Assembly (NCBI GenBank): GCA_001782975.1
Contig: MFQD01000034.1
Span: 17,393 to 33,411 of the forward strand
Direction: 5' to 3'
Origin: Candidatus Magasanikbacteria bacterium RIFCSPHIGHO2_02_FULL_50_9b
Lineage (GTDB): Bacteria; Patescibacteriota; Patescibacteriia; Magasanikbacterales; 2-02-FULL-50-9b
Length of the DNA stretch: 16,019 nt
The position numbers and the translations under genes are program-made. Positions 1 through 6,903 of this stretch are shown piece after piece. Position 1 is the first letter of the stretch, and every line of letters starts with the position of its first letter. Under the pieces are notes generated by a model. The model was not told the DNA's origin. It ran no database searches and saw only the letters and a program-made list of their open reading frames with translations.

Positions 1-11
1 GGGCGTGCCAG

Positions 12-40
12 TTGTGAATCCCGACCGGCTCCTGTAAAAT
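12..40 (+). promoter_or_regulatory. Putative promoter of the first small membrane protein gene
   Basis: TTGTGA (12-17, four of six matches to the -35 consensus), a 17-nt spacer and TAAAAT (35-40, five of six matches to the -10 consensus). The expected transcription start is around 47 and the ATG is at 50, so the mRNA would have almost no leader. No Shine-Dalgarno sequence precedes the ATG, which agrees with this reading. Confidence 0.45.
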
Positions 41-49
41 GGAATCGAT

Positions 50-316
50 ATGTTTTCATTTCCTTTTGCCGCACTGCTTGTGGCATACGCAATTTTTCTC
101 GTGATTTTTTTAATTTTTTCAGCCGCAAACGTATACCACATCTACCACACCGGTACATTCACCATCGTCGCCGCTGCGGTGACCATCATTGTTTCGGTGT
201 GGAGTCTGCTCGTACTTGTTGCCACAATTCCGGTGATAATGGGAATTGATTGGGGCACTGCTGTGGTGCTGTTTGGTCCGGGCGGCACAATTTCATTTGA
301 ATCCTATGCACCTTAA
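50..316 (+). CDS. Small hypothetical membrane protein (88 aa)
   Basis: I do not recognise a family. The protein is strongly hydrophobic, with two likely transmembrane helices at about residues 5-27 and 38-66, joined by a short His/Tyr-containing loop (NVYHIYHTG). The tail is short and Gly-rich. There is no signal-peptidase motif, so it is probably an integral membrane protein. Its stop (TAA, 314-316) lies inside the start of the next gene, an 11-nt overlap, which suggests translational coupling with the PH-domain membrane protein and perhaps a two-component membrane assembly. The ATG is chosen because a plausible -10 box ends nine nt before it and the coding frame is clean. Existence is likely; function is unknown. 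Confidence 0.7.
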   Translation: MFSFPFAALLVAYAIFLVIFLIFSAANVYHIYHTGTFTIVAAAVTIIVSVWSLLVLVATIPVIMGIDWGTAVVLFGPGGTISFESYAP

Positions 317-863
317 TGAGCTCATTAAACAAAAGCCGTACGAAAAAATCGTATATTTAATTCGTCGGCATTGGGTTACCTACATCCCGACTGTTTTATT
401 GTTTATTGTGCTCGCTGCTGTACCGCTTGCCGTTGCATTTATCTTGAATCAAACATCGCCCGCGCTGCTGACCGAACCACATTCGTACGCGTTTTTCATG
501 TTGCTCTTCAGCGTCTATGAGCTTTCTATCGCGCTGTTTTTTTATGCCAGCTTTCTCATGTACTACCTCGACCTGCTGATCATTACCAATGATCGACTGG
601 TGCAGGTTCAACAACGCAATTTGTTTTCGCGCTCAATTTCAGAACTTGATCTGTTTAAAATTCAAGATTCAACAAGCGAAGTGCATGGATTTGTTGCCAC
701 CATTTTTGCGTATGGCAAATTGAGTATTCAGACAGCAGGCGAACAGAAAAATTTTGCGTTCGAGGCAGTGCCAAATGTGCATGCCGTGCGCCGAGAGCTC
801 ATGAGTCTTGCAGAAGAGGATCGAAAATTTCATTTAAACGCGCCAAAACCGATCGAACAATAG
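306..863 (+). CDS. Bacterial PH-domain (bPH_2, YdbS-like) membrane protein
   Basis: A 185-aa protein. A basic cytoplasmic N-terminus (about 1-23) is followed by two transmembrane helices (about 24-47 and 61-88) and a soluble domain (about 89-168) beginning IITNDRLVQVQQRNLFSRS. The pattern 'TNDRL...Q..LFSRSISEL.L.KIQD', followed by a Gly-containing turn and alternating strands (YGKLSIQTAG), is typical of the bacterial PH-like domain (DUF304, bPH_2). That family occurs in small membrane proteins of unknown biochemical role. The ATG at 306 is preferred over an upstream in-frame TTG (246), which would add 20 residues that only shadow the preceding gene. The overlap with the preceding gene and the lack of a Shine-Dalgarno suggest translational coupling. 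The stop is TAG; a readthrough would add 14 residues before TGA. Confidence 0.8.
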   Translation: MHLNELIKQKPYEKIVYLIRRHWVTYIPTVLLFIVLAAVPLAVAFILNQTSPALLTEPHSYAFFMLLFSVYELSIALFFYASFLMYYLDLLIITNDRLVQVQQRNLFSRSISELDLFKIQDSTSEVHGFVATIFAYGKLSIQTAGEQKNFAFEAVPNVHAVRRELMSLAEEDRKFHLNAPKPIEQ

Positions 864-982
864 AAGCGCGCGATTTCATCCACAGTTTTTCCACCGCAGG
901 GGGCTTGACATTTTTTTAATTTTGTGGAACCCAGTTGAATACGGACACAAGGTCAGTCCGTTAATCACAGGGAGTATGCATC
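864..982 (+). promoter_or_regulatory. Intergenic leader of the lipoprotein gene with candidate -35 box
   Basis: This gap contains a consensus TTGACA (905-910) within GGGGGCTTGACA, followed by a T-rich spacer, but no good -10 box lies 15-19 nt downstream (AACCCA at 928-933). The nearest AT-rich hexamer, TTGAAT (935-940), is too far. Transcription probably starts here, but only the -35 element is convincing. A clear Shine-Dalgarno GGGAG (970-974) lies 8 nt before the ATG at 983, so this gene has a conventional leader, unlike many neighbours. Confidence 0.35.
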
Positions 983-1666
983 ATGAACTCATTCACGAAG
1001 ATTGCGATTGGTGTGATGGCGCTCGTGCTCGTGTGTGGCTGCGAAACCGCTGCCGCATCTGCGAACGCGACGGCCACCGACGCCGATTCCTCCGCAGAGA
1101 CGCACAACCAGAGCGCGCTCGCCGCGCTCCATGGGGTCGGTTTGCCGAAGCCGGCTACTGACACCACGGAATTGTCAGCATCGCAAGATGCTGACAATGA
1201 CCACTTCAACGTCGAGATCGATTGCAACGATCAGAATCCGGACGTGCACCCCGGCGCGTTCGAATTCTGCGACTACATTGACAACAACTGCAACGGAGCA
1301 GTCGATGAAAACTGGAAAACGGTTTTCGACGGCGCCTACGGGCAACCGTGCTCGTCACTCGGCACGAATGGCTGCTGGTCAGAAGGCATCTGGGCGTGCG
1401 ATTTCACCCGCAAATGGTTGTCGTGCAACGCATCCCCGCGCACGCCCACGCTTGAGGTGTGCGACAGCGTTGATAACGACTGCAATGGCGAAACGGACAC
1501 GGACGAGTGGCCGTTGCTCGGTGAGCCATGCGAAACCGAAGAAGATGGGTGCACGCGCGTGGGGCTGTGGGTGTGCGATTCATATACCAAGAACAGCTAC
1601 TGCACTGCCGAAAATAAGCCCACCACTGACACGCCAGAAAACTGTCCAGCAACGTCGAGCCAGTGA
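983..1666 (+). CDS. Secreted lipoprotein with MopE-type putative metal-binding motifs
   Basis: A 227-aa protein with a lipoprotein signal: a Lys6-containing N-terminus, a hydrophobic core (7-17) and VCGC at 17-20, so Cys20 (or Cys18) is the likely lipidated residue. An Ala/Thr/Ser-rich linker follows to about residue 67. Residues 69-109 match the putative metal-binding motif family named after MopE: DADNDHF, then DCNDQNPDVHPGAFEFCD, then IDNNCNGAVDE. A second half-motif lies at 160-175 (CDSVDNDCNGETDTDE). Between and after them are two copies of a Cys pattern, GxxC..GCxxxGxWxCD...C (about 119-148 and 180-207). The even spacing of Cys and Asp suggests a disulfide- or metal-stabilised extracellular module. 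The first repeat could bind calcium or copper; the metal is not determinable here. Shine-Dalgarno GGGAG fixes the start. Stop TGA, followed directly by a terminator. Confidence 0.8.
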   Translation: MNSFTKIAIGVMALVLVCGCETAAASANATATDADSSAETHNQSALAALHGVGLPKPATDTTELSASQDADNDHFNVEIDCNDQNPDVHPGAFEFCDYIDNNCNGAVDENWKTVFDGAYGQPCSSLGTNGCWSEGIWACDFTRKWLSCNASPRTPTLEVCDSVDNDCNGETDTDEWPLLGEPCETEEDGCTRVGLWVCDSYTKNSYCTAENKPTTDTPENCPATSSQ

Positions 1667-1672
1667 AACCGT

Positions 1673-1704
1673 GGGGCGTTTGTGTGAAAAATCACAAACG
1701 CCCC
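1673..1704 (+). terminator. Rho-independent terminator of the lipoprotein gene
   Basis: A perfect 12-bp stem (GGGGCGTTTGTG at 1673-1684 with CACAAACGCCCC at 1693-1704) and an 8-nt loop, followed by an interrupted T tract (ATTTTGTTATT). It lies 6 nt after the lipoprotein stop and 19 nt from the stop of the convergent SpoIID-like gene. It therefore separates convergent transcription. On the minus strand no good T tract follows, so it is mainly a plus-strand terminator. Confidence 0.85.
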
Positions 1705-1723
1705 CGGGCAATTTTGTTATTGC

Positions 1724-3154
1724 TTATTCGTACACACGTTTGAGCTGCACACCCGTGTAATAGTACGTAAGCACTTGTTCGTGCGTCCAATTGTCTTTGA
1801 GTATTCGAAATTTCGCATCTTGCGTGCTCATCCCCACCCCATGACCCCACAATTTCTTGCCCTGATCATGTACCGCAATCACAGGCTGCAACCACGGTTT
1901 GTCCGTTCCACCCCACGCCGCTTTCCAACCACGCGTCATTCCATTTGATCGCGTGAAGTATGGGGTCACCACTGGTTTATTTTCATAGGTGACGAGCAGC
2001 CCTCGCGTCTCATCAACAGCTTTCACCCCATTTGGATTCACCCGCTCTGCAGCATACCCTTTGTAATATTGATCCCAGACCGCATGCACGTCCCAAATGC
2101 GATCGATATAGCGTTTGCCATCTGGCAAATGAATGTACGCATAAGTGCGCGCAGCAGTGTACACGGATTTATGCAGCTCGGCTGATTCCGCATTTCCTGT
2201 TTCAATGAGGCCCTTGAGGTACAGTTCTATCGGCAACTCATTCACCATCCAAATTCCCGGAATCTTGTCGCTCCACCGCAATTCAAACGAGCCGCGATAT
2301 TCGTTATAGATGATGCTTTTATTCCACGTTGCTGCTTCAGTCTTATCAGGTAACACAAATCGAGCGTCTGCATCTATTGCGGCAAGTCGAAATGGTTGTG
2401 TTGATGTCGTGACCACGGCACTGAACGTATACAAATACATTTTTCCTGCATGATCATATTCAAACAACGCTTTGTCGCCAAGCGACAACGCACCGATCGG
2501 CGTGCCATCAAGCAAAGCAATGGTGTAATTTCCCGCGCTCACTCGCAGTGCCGTCGGCCCCTCAACTTTTCCGAGTGATACTCTGATGCGTGGCTCTGGC
2601 AACAGCTGTTGCGACACTTCGGTGTTTGAACCCGAAATCACAATCTCAATTGGAATGGTAACTGTTGTTCCGGCGACAGGCTGTCCATCTGCAATTAATT
2701 GTGTGCGCAATTGATATGCGCCCGGTGCATCAGGCGCTGTCAACACAATGTCATAAAACTCGAGGCGACCGCTCGTCAATGATCCATCTGCAATGCGCAC
2801 CGGCGTTGACGTGGTTGGCCATGTCGATGTCGCAAAAAGTGCGCCGTCAGTACCCAGCAAAACAATCTCGCGTGATTTCCATGATGCGGTTCCTGTATTT
2901 TTAAATCCCAACCGAAGGGTGATTGATTCAAGCGGTGACAACTTTAGTTCTGTTGCACTCGCGATGAGCAGCGATGCCGCATATTTTGGTTGCGACGGTT
3001 TTGCTACCGCAACTTTTTTTGTGGTAACCTTTTTTTTGATGAGAACTTTTTTGATCGAAGCTTTTTTTGCAGCTGCTCGCACGTCATGCGGCACACTAAC
3101 AACAAGCAGTGTGCAAAAAATAATAAAAGAAAATATGAGCTTCTGAAATTTCAT
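1724..3154 (-). CDS. SpoIID/LytB-domain secreted protein with Ig-like domain
   Basis: A 476-aa protein. Signal peptide 1-28 (ends VRAAA), a Lys-rich linker (30-57), and a beta-sandwich resembling NBR1/FW-type Ig-like domains (about 65-172; LGFKNTGTASWK...). A SpoIID domain follows (about 188-472). SpoIID-type enzymes are lytic transglycosylases acting on stem-less peptidoglycan. Family landmarks visible are ELPIELYLKG (306-315), AARTYA (334-339), DQYYKGY (361-367), TPYFTRSNG (397-405), WGG (414-416) and GHGVGMS (437-443). The usual 'GVVxxEM' catalytic glutamate segment is replaced by GLIETGN, with Glu318 two positions early; from memory this spelling is common in CPR proteins. Start overlaps the upstream stop by ATGA, so it is coupled as the last gene of the glycan operon. 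No sporulation gene is nearby; a cell-wall role is inferred. Confidence 0.88.
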   Translation of the reverse strand: MKFQKLIFSFIIFCTLLVVSVPHDVRAAAKKASIKKVLIKKKVTTKKVAVAKPSQPKYAASLLIASATELKLSPLESITLRLGFKNTGTASWKSREIVLLGTDGALFATSTWPTTSTPVRIADGSLTSGRLEFYDIVLTAPDAPGAYQLRTQLIADGQPVAGTTVTIPIEIVISGSNTEVSQQLLPEPRIRVSLGKVEGPTALRVSAGNYTIALLDGTPIGALSLGDKALFEYDHAGKMYLYTFSAVVTTSTQPFRLAAIDADARFVLPDKTEAATWNKSIIYNEYRGSFELRWSDKIPGIWMVNELPIELYLKGLIETGNAESAELHKSVYTAARTYAYIHLPDGKRYIDRIWDVHAVWDQYYKGYAAERVNPNGVKAVDETRGLLVTYENKPVVTPYFTRSNGMTRGWKAAWGGTDKPWLQPVIAVHDQGKKLWGHGVGMSTQDAKFRILKDNWTHEQVLTYYYTGVQLKRVYE

Positions 3155-4398
3155 GTGGTTTTATTCGGCGAATTTTGAGTATACCGTACCTGCAATGCCG
3201 CAGCAATGATCAACCAAAACAACACAGAAAAATCATTTTTAAAATATGGGGTATCTACCAGGCCATGAATTGCAATGATGAAAAATGACGCAAAAACTAC
3301 GCCAGCCCATACGCGATGTTCCGATGCGTGATGAGCGTTGCACACGCCGCGTACAGACCACCACGCTACCACAAAAAATATCCAACAAAATGACAACAGG
3401 CCAAGCAAGCCCAACTCTGACCACAGCGCCAGAATCAAATTATGCGGATACAGATAAATTTCCGCCCACTGTAAAATGTGAAACGGTTTCACCGTTGCTT
3501 GATATCCGGCAAGACCGGCGCCGGTCACCGGCCGCTCAGCAAGCATCTGAACCGTCTCCTTCCACATACTCGTGCGCAGATTTCCTGAAACGCCTTGCAA
3601 CAAAAATTCATCAGCAAATGGTTTTCGCAATGGGGACACAGCGACTGCAAGCACGGCACACACAAATAGAGCAGCAACAATCCATCGCGTTCGCTTCCAC
3701 AATAGTAAAAATAATCCAGCCGTCAACACAAGTGCAGCGAGCGTTCCGGAGCTCTCCGCAAAAATAATCGCTGCAACAGAGGCGCAAAAGAGGATAACAA
3801 ACCACGCGCGCGCGATCACATTTTTTGCAAGCAAAAAACCGGCGATCAAAAACGGCACGATCAATTCAAGATACAAACCAACGGCGTTTGGATATCCAAA
3901 AATAGAGGTAACGCGACGCGTTGCGGCGGCACGCCAAAATGGATTTGGAATTCCCCAGCCAGTGAACTGCTGAATGATTGCAACTACAGCGACAAACGCA
4001 GCCGTAACAGACAGTGCTGCCGCGAGCACACGAAACTGCCGCCATGAATCAAGGTGCAGCCACGCAACAACACCAAACGCAATTGCTTCAACAACATACG
4101 CGCGCCAGATGCCGAACGCCGCGCGTGTATCTGGCGCGACAACAATGGCAATGCAACTGGCGATAAAAAAAATCACCACGCCAATCCACAATGCACGGGG
4201 AATTTCTCGTAAACGACGCACATACTGTATGCGCACATCGTGCATCACTATCGTCCGCGCGATCGTTAAAAAACAGAGCACCCCGATCAACAACTCAAGC
4301 GCGGTTGTCGGCAAACCAAATACAGAAAAACGCACCAGATACAGCGGCGTTGCTGCTGCAACAAAAATCACCAACCGCTGCATCAACGCATGACTCAT
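3151..4398 (-). CDS. O-antigen ligase/polymerase family membrane protein (Wzy_C)
   Basis: A 415-aa polytopic protein with roughly ten or more transmembrane helices. Two regions match the O-antigen ligase/polymerase family. The first is 'FGYPNAVGLYLELIVPF' in mid-protein, resembling the conserved NPN-type helix start. The second is 'R.SMWKETVQMLAERPVTGAGLAGYQA....HNLILALWSELGLLG', which is the long periplasmic loop with its Arg, 'P.tGaGlg' and terminal 'HN..L....ElGllG'. Such enzymes join undecaprenol-linked glycans to a lipid or protein acceptor, or polymerise repeat units, on the outer face of the cytoplasmic membrane. The ATG at 4398 is chosen because it overlaps the flippase stop by four nt (ATGA). 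An upstream frame extension to 4638 is only antisense-like, Cys/Arg-rich sequence within the flippase. Polymerase versus ligase cannot be decided. Confidence 0.85.
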   Translation of the reverse strand: MSHALMQRLVIFVAAATPLYLVRFSVFGLPTTALELLIGVLCFLTIARTIVMHDVRIQYVRRLREIPRALWIGVVIFFIASCIAIVVAPDTRAAFGIWRAYVVEAIAFGVVAWLHLDSWRQFRVLAAALSVTAAFVAVVAIIQQFTGWGIPNPFWRAAATRRVTSIFGYPNAVGLYLELIVPFLIAGFLLAKNVIARAWFVILFCASVAAIIFAESSGTLAALVLTAGLFLLLWKRTRWIVAALFVCAVLAVAVSPLRKPFADEFLLQGVSGNLRTSMWKETVQMLAERPVTGAGLAGYQATVKPFHILQWAEIYLYPHNLILALWSELGLLGLLSFCWIFFVVAWWSVRGVCNAHHASEHRVWAGVVFASFFIIAIHGLVDTPYFKNDFSVLFWLIIAAALQVRYTQNSPNKTT

Positions 4399-5804
4399 AA
4401 AAGCTGTCGATGCGTTCGCATCAGCGCGTGAGCGCCAAGATACGTCGCACCGCCAATCGCGATCGCGAACACAATCGAAAGTTCGGTTCGCACGAGCAGC
4501 GCAACCACAACGCACATGATCGCAGTCGCGACAATGACGCGCGCACTTGTCGCAAATGTCAATCGACGCCCAATGACGCGTATAACAATCACCCCAAGCA
4601 CAATGGCGGCAAATAATTCTGAACCAAATGTTGCCCACGCTGCACCAAACATGCCGAACATCGGCACCACCACGAGATACGCCGCGAGCGACAGCACTGC
4701 ATCAACACCATACACCCAAATAACGGATCGCTGTTTTTGCAGCGCGACAATGGTGTGTCCAAACAGTGTACTCACTGTCGCCGCGCCGAATGCAAGCAAC
4801 AAAATTTTCAGCGGCGCACCTGCAGGTGCAAAATTATCGCCCGCAACAAGCGTCATCACGCGTTCGCCGACAATAAAGCCGCCACAGATTATTGGCAGTG
4901 CGTAGAGCACAAATGCATCAAATGTTTTTTGCAACACGCGACCGACGCGCGCGCCATCACCTTCGCTCCACGAACGCGTCGCGATGGGCAAAATCACCCC
5001 CATGAGCATCACCGGTACCATCATCAAGATGTCGATAACGCGATATGCGGCGCCGTATAAACCAACTTCAGCGTCACCACGCACAAATGTTAAAATCAAC
5101 ATGTCTGCTTTCAAATAGATCAGATTAAAAACAATCGAAATTGCAATCGGCATCGCGCGGTGGCACATATCACGAATAATCGCACGATCCCACGCAAATG
5201 AAATTGCGACATAGCGTCGCGCGAACCACAGCGTTGCGAGAAAGTTGGCAAAATTTCCGACGACTACCGCGCCGAGATACCACAACAAATTTTCGCCACG
5301 CCATGCGGCAAATGCCGTGACACCGACCAATGCGACGCGTCCGATATTTTCCGCAATCACCGGATAGTGCATCACCAAGTGTTTTTGAAAAATTCCCACG
5401 AGTGTTTGTTGGAGACTTACAAAAAAGAACGAGCATGCAGTGAGTGTAATGCCCAGTTTCACAATCGCGTCGTACGGGGTGAACCATACAACAACAGGTG
5501 CAAGGCCAAACAATACCAGAGCAGTCAACGTACGAAACGTGAAAATGTTACGCACGATGCGCGGTTCGTCAGCGCCGCGTTCGGAAATCATCTGCGCCGT
5601 GATGAGCGTTAAACCCAAATCAGCAACAATGCCGAAAAATGTCAAAAAGGTGATAACTTTCGTGTATTGGCCAAAACCTTCGGGAAGCAATGCGCGTGTC
5701 ACGATTGCAATAGTCGCGATGCCAAGCGCCGTTGAGACAACTTTGCCGATAATTTGGATTGCGGTATTTTTGGCAACAAGGCTCGTGGTAGACAAGGTAG
5801 ACAT
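4395..5804 (-). CDS. Wzx-type polysaccharide flippase (MOP superfamily)
   Basis: A 469-aa protein with the 12-14-helix pattern of the oligosaccharide flippase (RfbX/Wzx) branch of the MOP superfamily. The N-terminal helix region reads SLVAKNTAIQIIGKVVSTALG..TIAIVTRALLPEGFGQYT, the family's usual opening ('...R.LGpe.fG.ya'). Further landmarks are 'GLYGAAYRVIDILMMVPVMLMGVILPIATR' and 'VIWVYGVDAVLSLAAYLVVVPMFGMFGAAWAT'. It would translocate lipid-linked sugars across the membrane for the ligase/polymerase encoded next. Start: ATG 5804, seven nt after a TATACT box, so probably leaderless. The open frame continues upstream to a GTG at 5888 and beyond, but that sequence is the terminator of the previous gene. 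First gene of a three-gene operon. Confidence 0.88.
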   Translation of the reverse strand: MSTLSTTSLVAKNTAIQIIGKVVSTALGIATIAIVTRALLPEGFGQYTKVITFLTFFGIVADLGLTLITAQMISERGADEPRIVRNIFTFRTLTALVLFGLAPVVVWFTPYDAIVKLGITLTACSFFFVSLQQTLVGIFQKHLVMHYPVIAENIGRVALVGVTAFAAWRGENLLWYLGAVVVGNFANFLATLWFARRYVAISFAWDRAIIRDMCHRAMPIAISIVFNLIYLKADMLILTFVRGDAEVGLYGAAYRVIDILMMVPVMLMGVILPIATRSWSEGDGARVGRVLQKTFDAFVLYALPIICGGFIVGERVMTLVAGDNFAPAGAPLKILLLAFGAATVSTLFGHTIVALQKQRSVIWVYGVDAVLSLAAYLVVVPMFGMFGAAWATFGSELFAAIVLGVIVIRVIGRRLTFATSARVIVATAIMCVVVALLVRTELSIVFAIAIGGATYLGAHALMRTHRQLL

Positions 5805-5811
5805 GTGGCGT

Positions 5812-5840
5812 AGTATAGAAAAAAAAAGAGCCCCCGTCGA
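5812..5840 (-). promoter_or_regulatory. Promoter of the glycan operon
   Basis: On the minus strand TCGACG (5840-5835, four of six matches), a 17-nt spacer and TATACT (5817-5812, five of six). The ATG of the flippase begins 7 nt after the -10 box, about where transcription should start, so the operon mRNA is probably leaderless. The -35 box lies inside the terminator stem of the preceding gene, so the terminator and promoter share DNA. Confidence 0.55.
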
Positions 5841-5880
5841 CCACTCACGGCAAGTGACTGCCAATGAATGACCGACGGGG
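5819..5880 (-). terminator. Rho-independent terminator of the orphan gene, with alternative pairing
   Basis: Minus strand: CCCCGTCG (5880-5873) pairs with CGACGGGG (5839-5832), enclosing a 33-nt region with a small GGCA/TGCC hairpin (5849-5862), then GCTC and nine T residues (5827-5819). An alternative perfect 8-bp pairing uses AGCCCCCG (minus 5908-5901, overlapping the TAG stop of the orphan gene) and CGGGGGCT (minus 5836-5829). The two stems are mutually exclusive because they share 5832-5836. Confidence 0.7.
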
Positions 5881-5906
5881 CGGGGCACACGACTGTTGAA
5901 CGGGGG

Positions 5907-6479
5907 CTAGCCCATCGCAATCGCTTGGAGTTGGGCGCCGGTGGGCGTCGTGCGCGTCGCGCTGCCGCTGTGATGCGTCTGCGACGATTGAGCCGCCTGC
6001 TGCGCCGCCTCCAGGACTTCCTTGAGCAGCTCCTCCGCGAGCCTCCATCCTTGGGGCGTCAGCTCGATGTTGCTCTGGTCGTCGGCGCACCGACTCACGA
6101 GATCCATGCCCTTGTTCGTGCGTACGCCGCACATCTTGAGCATCGCAGCGCGACGTTCGTTCTGCGGGATGCCCGAGAAGGAGTCGGGGGACCAGTGCTC
6201 CAATCCGTGGACGTCGATCCGCGAAATCTGGACGAAGCCCCGTGCGCGGCACAGAGTGTCGATGAACGTCTCGGCCGTGATCGGAACGTCGTTTCCATGC
6301 CGATCTTTCCCGTTGCAGATTAACCGTTTGTTCATCGGGATCTGCGCCTCGATTCGACGGGCGACCTCGCGCCAATTGTCGCGGGTCGGCGCCGGACGCG
6401 TCTGGGGGAGAGGTGCTGCGTACTTGAGCGGTGTAGCCACTTTGGCCTCGTTGTTTTTTGCTTGAATGTTGTCGTTCAC
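5907..6479 (-). CDS. Hypothetical soluble protein (orphan, about 190 aa)
   Basis: I do not recognise this protein. It is soluble, without signal peptide or membrane helix. It has a polar, Pro-rich N-terminus, a folded middle (about 30-150) and an Ala/Gln/Ser/Thr-rich tail. The segment ELTPQGWRLAEELLKEVLEAA resembles the last strand and helix of a winged-helix domain ('LTp.G...a..l'), a weak hint at nucleic-acid binding. Codons end in G or C more often than in its neighbours. Start choice: the frame has an ATG at 6512, but it overlaps the -10 box of a good promoter (6539-6511), so the GTG at 6479 is preferred, about 25 nt after the expected transcription start; the ATG form would be 201 aa. 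It is monocistronic, with its own promoter and terminator. Stop TAG; the frame then stays open through the terminator into the flippase. Confidence 0.65.
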   Translation of the reverse strand: MNDNIQAKNNEAKVATPLKYAAPLPQTRPAPTRDNWREVARRIEAQIPMNKRLICNGKDRHGNDVPITAETFIDTLCRARGFVQISRIDVHGLEHWSPDSFSGIPQNERRAAMLKMCGVRTNKGMDLVSRCADDQSNIELTPQGWRLAEELLKEVLEAAQQAAQSSQTHHSGSATRTTPTGAQLQAIAMG

Positions 6480-6510
6480 CAAACCACCACAGCGGTAGCT
6501 GGCAGGCGCC

Positions 6511-6539
6511 ATTATTACCAATTTCAAAAATTCTGTCAA
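6511..6539 (-). promoter_or_regulatory. Promoter of the orphan gene
   Basis: Minus strand: consensus TTGACA (6539-6534), 17-nt spacer, AATAAT (6516-6511, five of six matches). It starts about 20 nt after the T tract of the RRM gene terminator, so the orphan gene forms its own transcription unit. The -10 box covers the upstream ATG candidate at 6512. Confidence 0.75.
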
Positions 6540-6560
6540 GCCCCACTTAAAATTAAATAC

Positions 6561-6581
6561 AAAAAACGCCCCGAAGGGCGC
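6561..6581 (-). terminator. Rho-independent terminator of the RRM gene
   Basis: Minus strand: CGCCC (6580-6576), a TTCG tetraloop (6575-6572) and GGGCG (6571-6567), followed by six T residues (6566-6561). The C(UUCG)G loop is one of the most stable RNA tetraloops. It lies 22 nt after the RRM stop codon. Confidence 0.9.
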
Positions 6582-6603
6582 TTTTGCTGGGCGGCAGACC
6601 GGA

Positions 6604-6903
6604 TTAGCGGTCGTCGCGGCGAGGACCGCCGAAGCTGCGACCAGTGCCTTCCGGCTTTGGGCGAGCTTCTGTAACGGTGATCGCGCGGCCTTCCATCTGG
6701 TAACCATTGAACATTGAAATAGCCTTTTCAGCTTCTTCCAATGAGCTCATTTCGACAAAACCAAAGCCCTTTGAGCGGCCTGAGAATTTGTCCATGATAA
6801 TGGTTGCCGACACGACTGAACCAGCTTGGCTGAACATTTCGTTCAACTCTGCATCAGTTGTGCGGTATGGCAGGTTGCCAACGTACAATTTCTTTGATTG
6901 CAT
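6604..6903 (-). CDS. Single-RRM RNA-binding protein (cold-inducible Rbp type)
   Basis: A 99-aa protein made of one RNA recognition motif and a short tail. RNP2 is LYVGNL (6-11) and RNP1 is KGFGFVEM (45-52), with the aromatic residues Tyr7, Phe47 and Phe49 that stack on RNA bases. The tail (81-99) is Gly/Arg/Pro-rich (GTGRSFGGPRRDDR). Stand-alone bacterial RRM proteins of this kind are known best from cyanobacteria (Rbp), where many are cold-induced and act on mRNA. The gene is monocistronic, with a consensus-like promoter at 7082-7054, a leader of about 144 nt and a strong terminator. No strong Shine-Dalgarno is visible; GAGATAAGAT precedes the ATG. Family identity is secure; the RNA targets are unknown. 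Confidence 0.95.
   Translation of the reverse strand: MQSKKLYVGNLPYRTTDAELNEMFSQAGSVVSATIIMDKFSGRSKGFGFVEMSSLEEAEKAISMFNGYQMEGRAITVTEARPKPEGTGRSFGGPRRDDR

Noticed and set aside
905..940. Complete sigma70 promoter for the lipoprotein gene
   Set aside because: The -35 is perfect, but the only AT-rich -10 candidate is 24 nt away and the correctly spaced hexamer matches poorly.
1035..1760. Plus-strand frame of 241 codons over the lipoprotein gene
   Set aside because: Thr/Arg/Pro-rich shadow frame without a signal or Shine-Dalgarno; the lipoprotein frame has lipobox, motif and ribosome binding site.
4399..4638. 80-residue N-terminal extension of the ligase frame
   Set aside because: The extension lies inside the flippase gene, is Cys/Arg/Asp-rich and lacks a membrane pattern. 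The ATG at 4398 in the ATGA overlap is the natural start.
5845..6546. Minus-strand open frame of 233 codons overlapping the orphan gene
   Set aside because: Its translation is dominated by Arg, Ser, Pro and Gly, as expected for an alternate frame of a GC-rich gene. The other minus frame gives a balanced protein with natural helices and ends just before a terminator.
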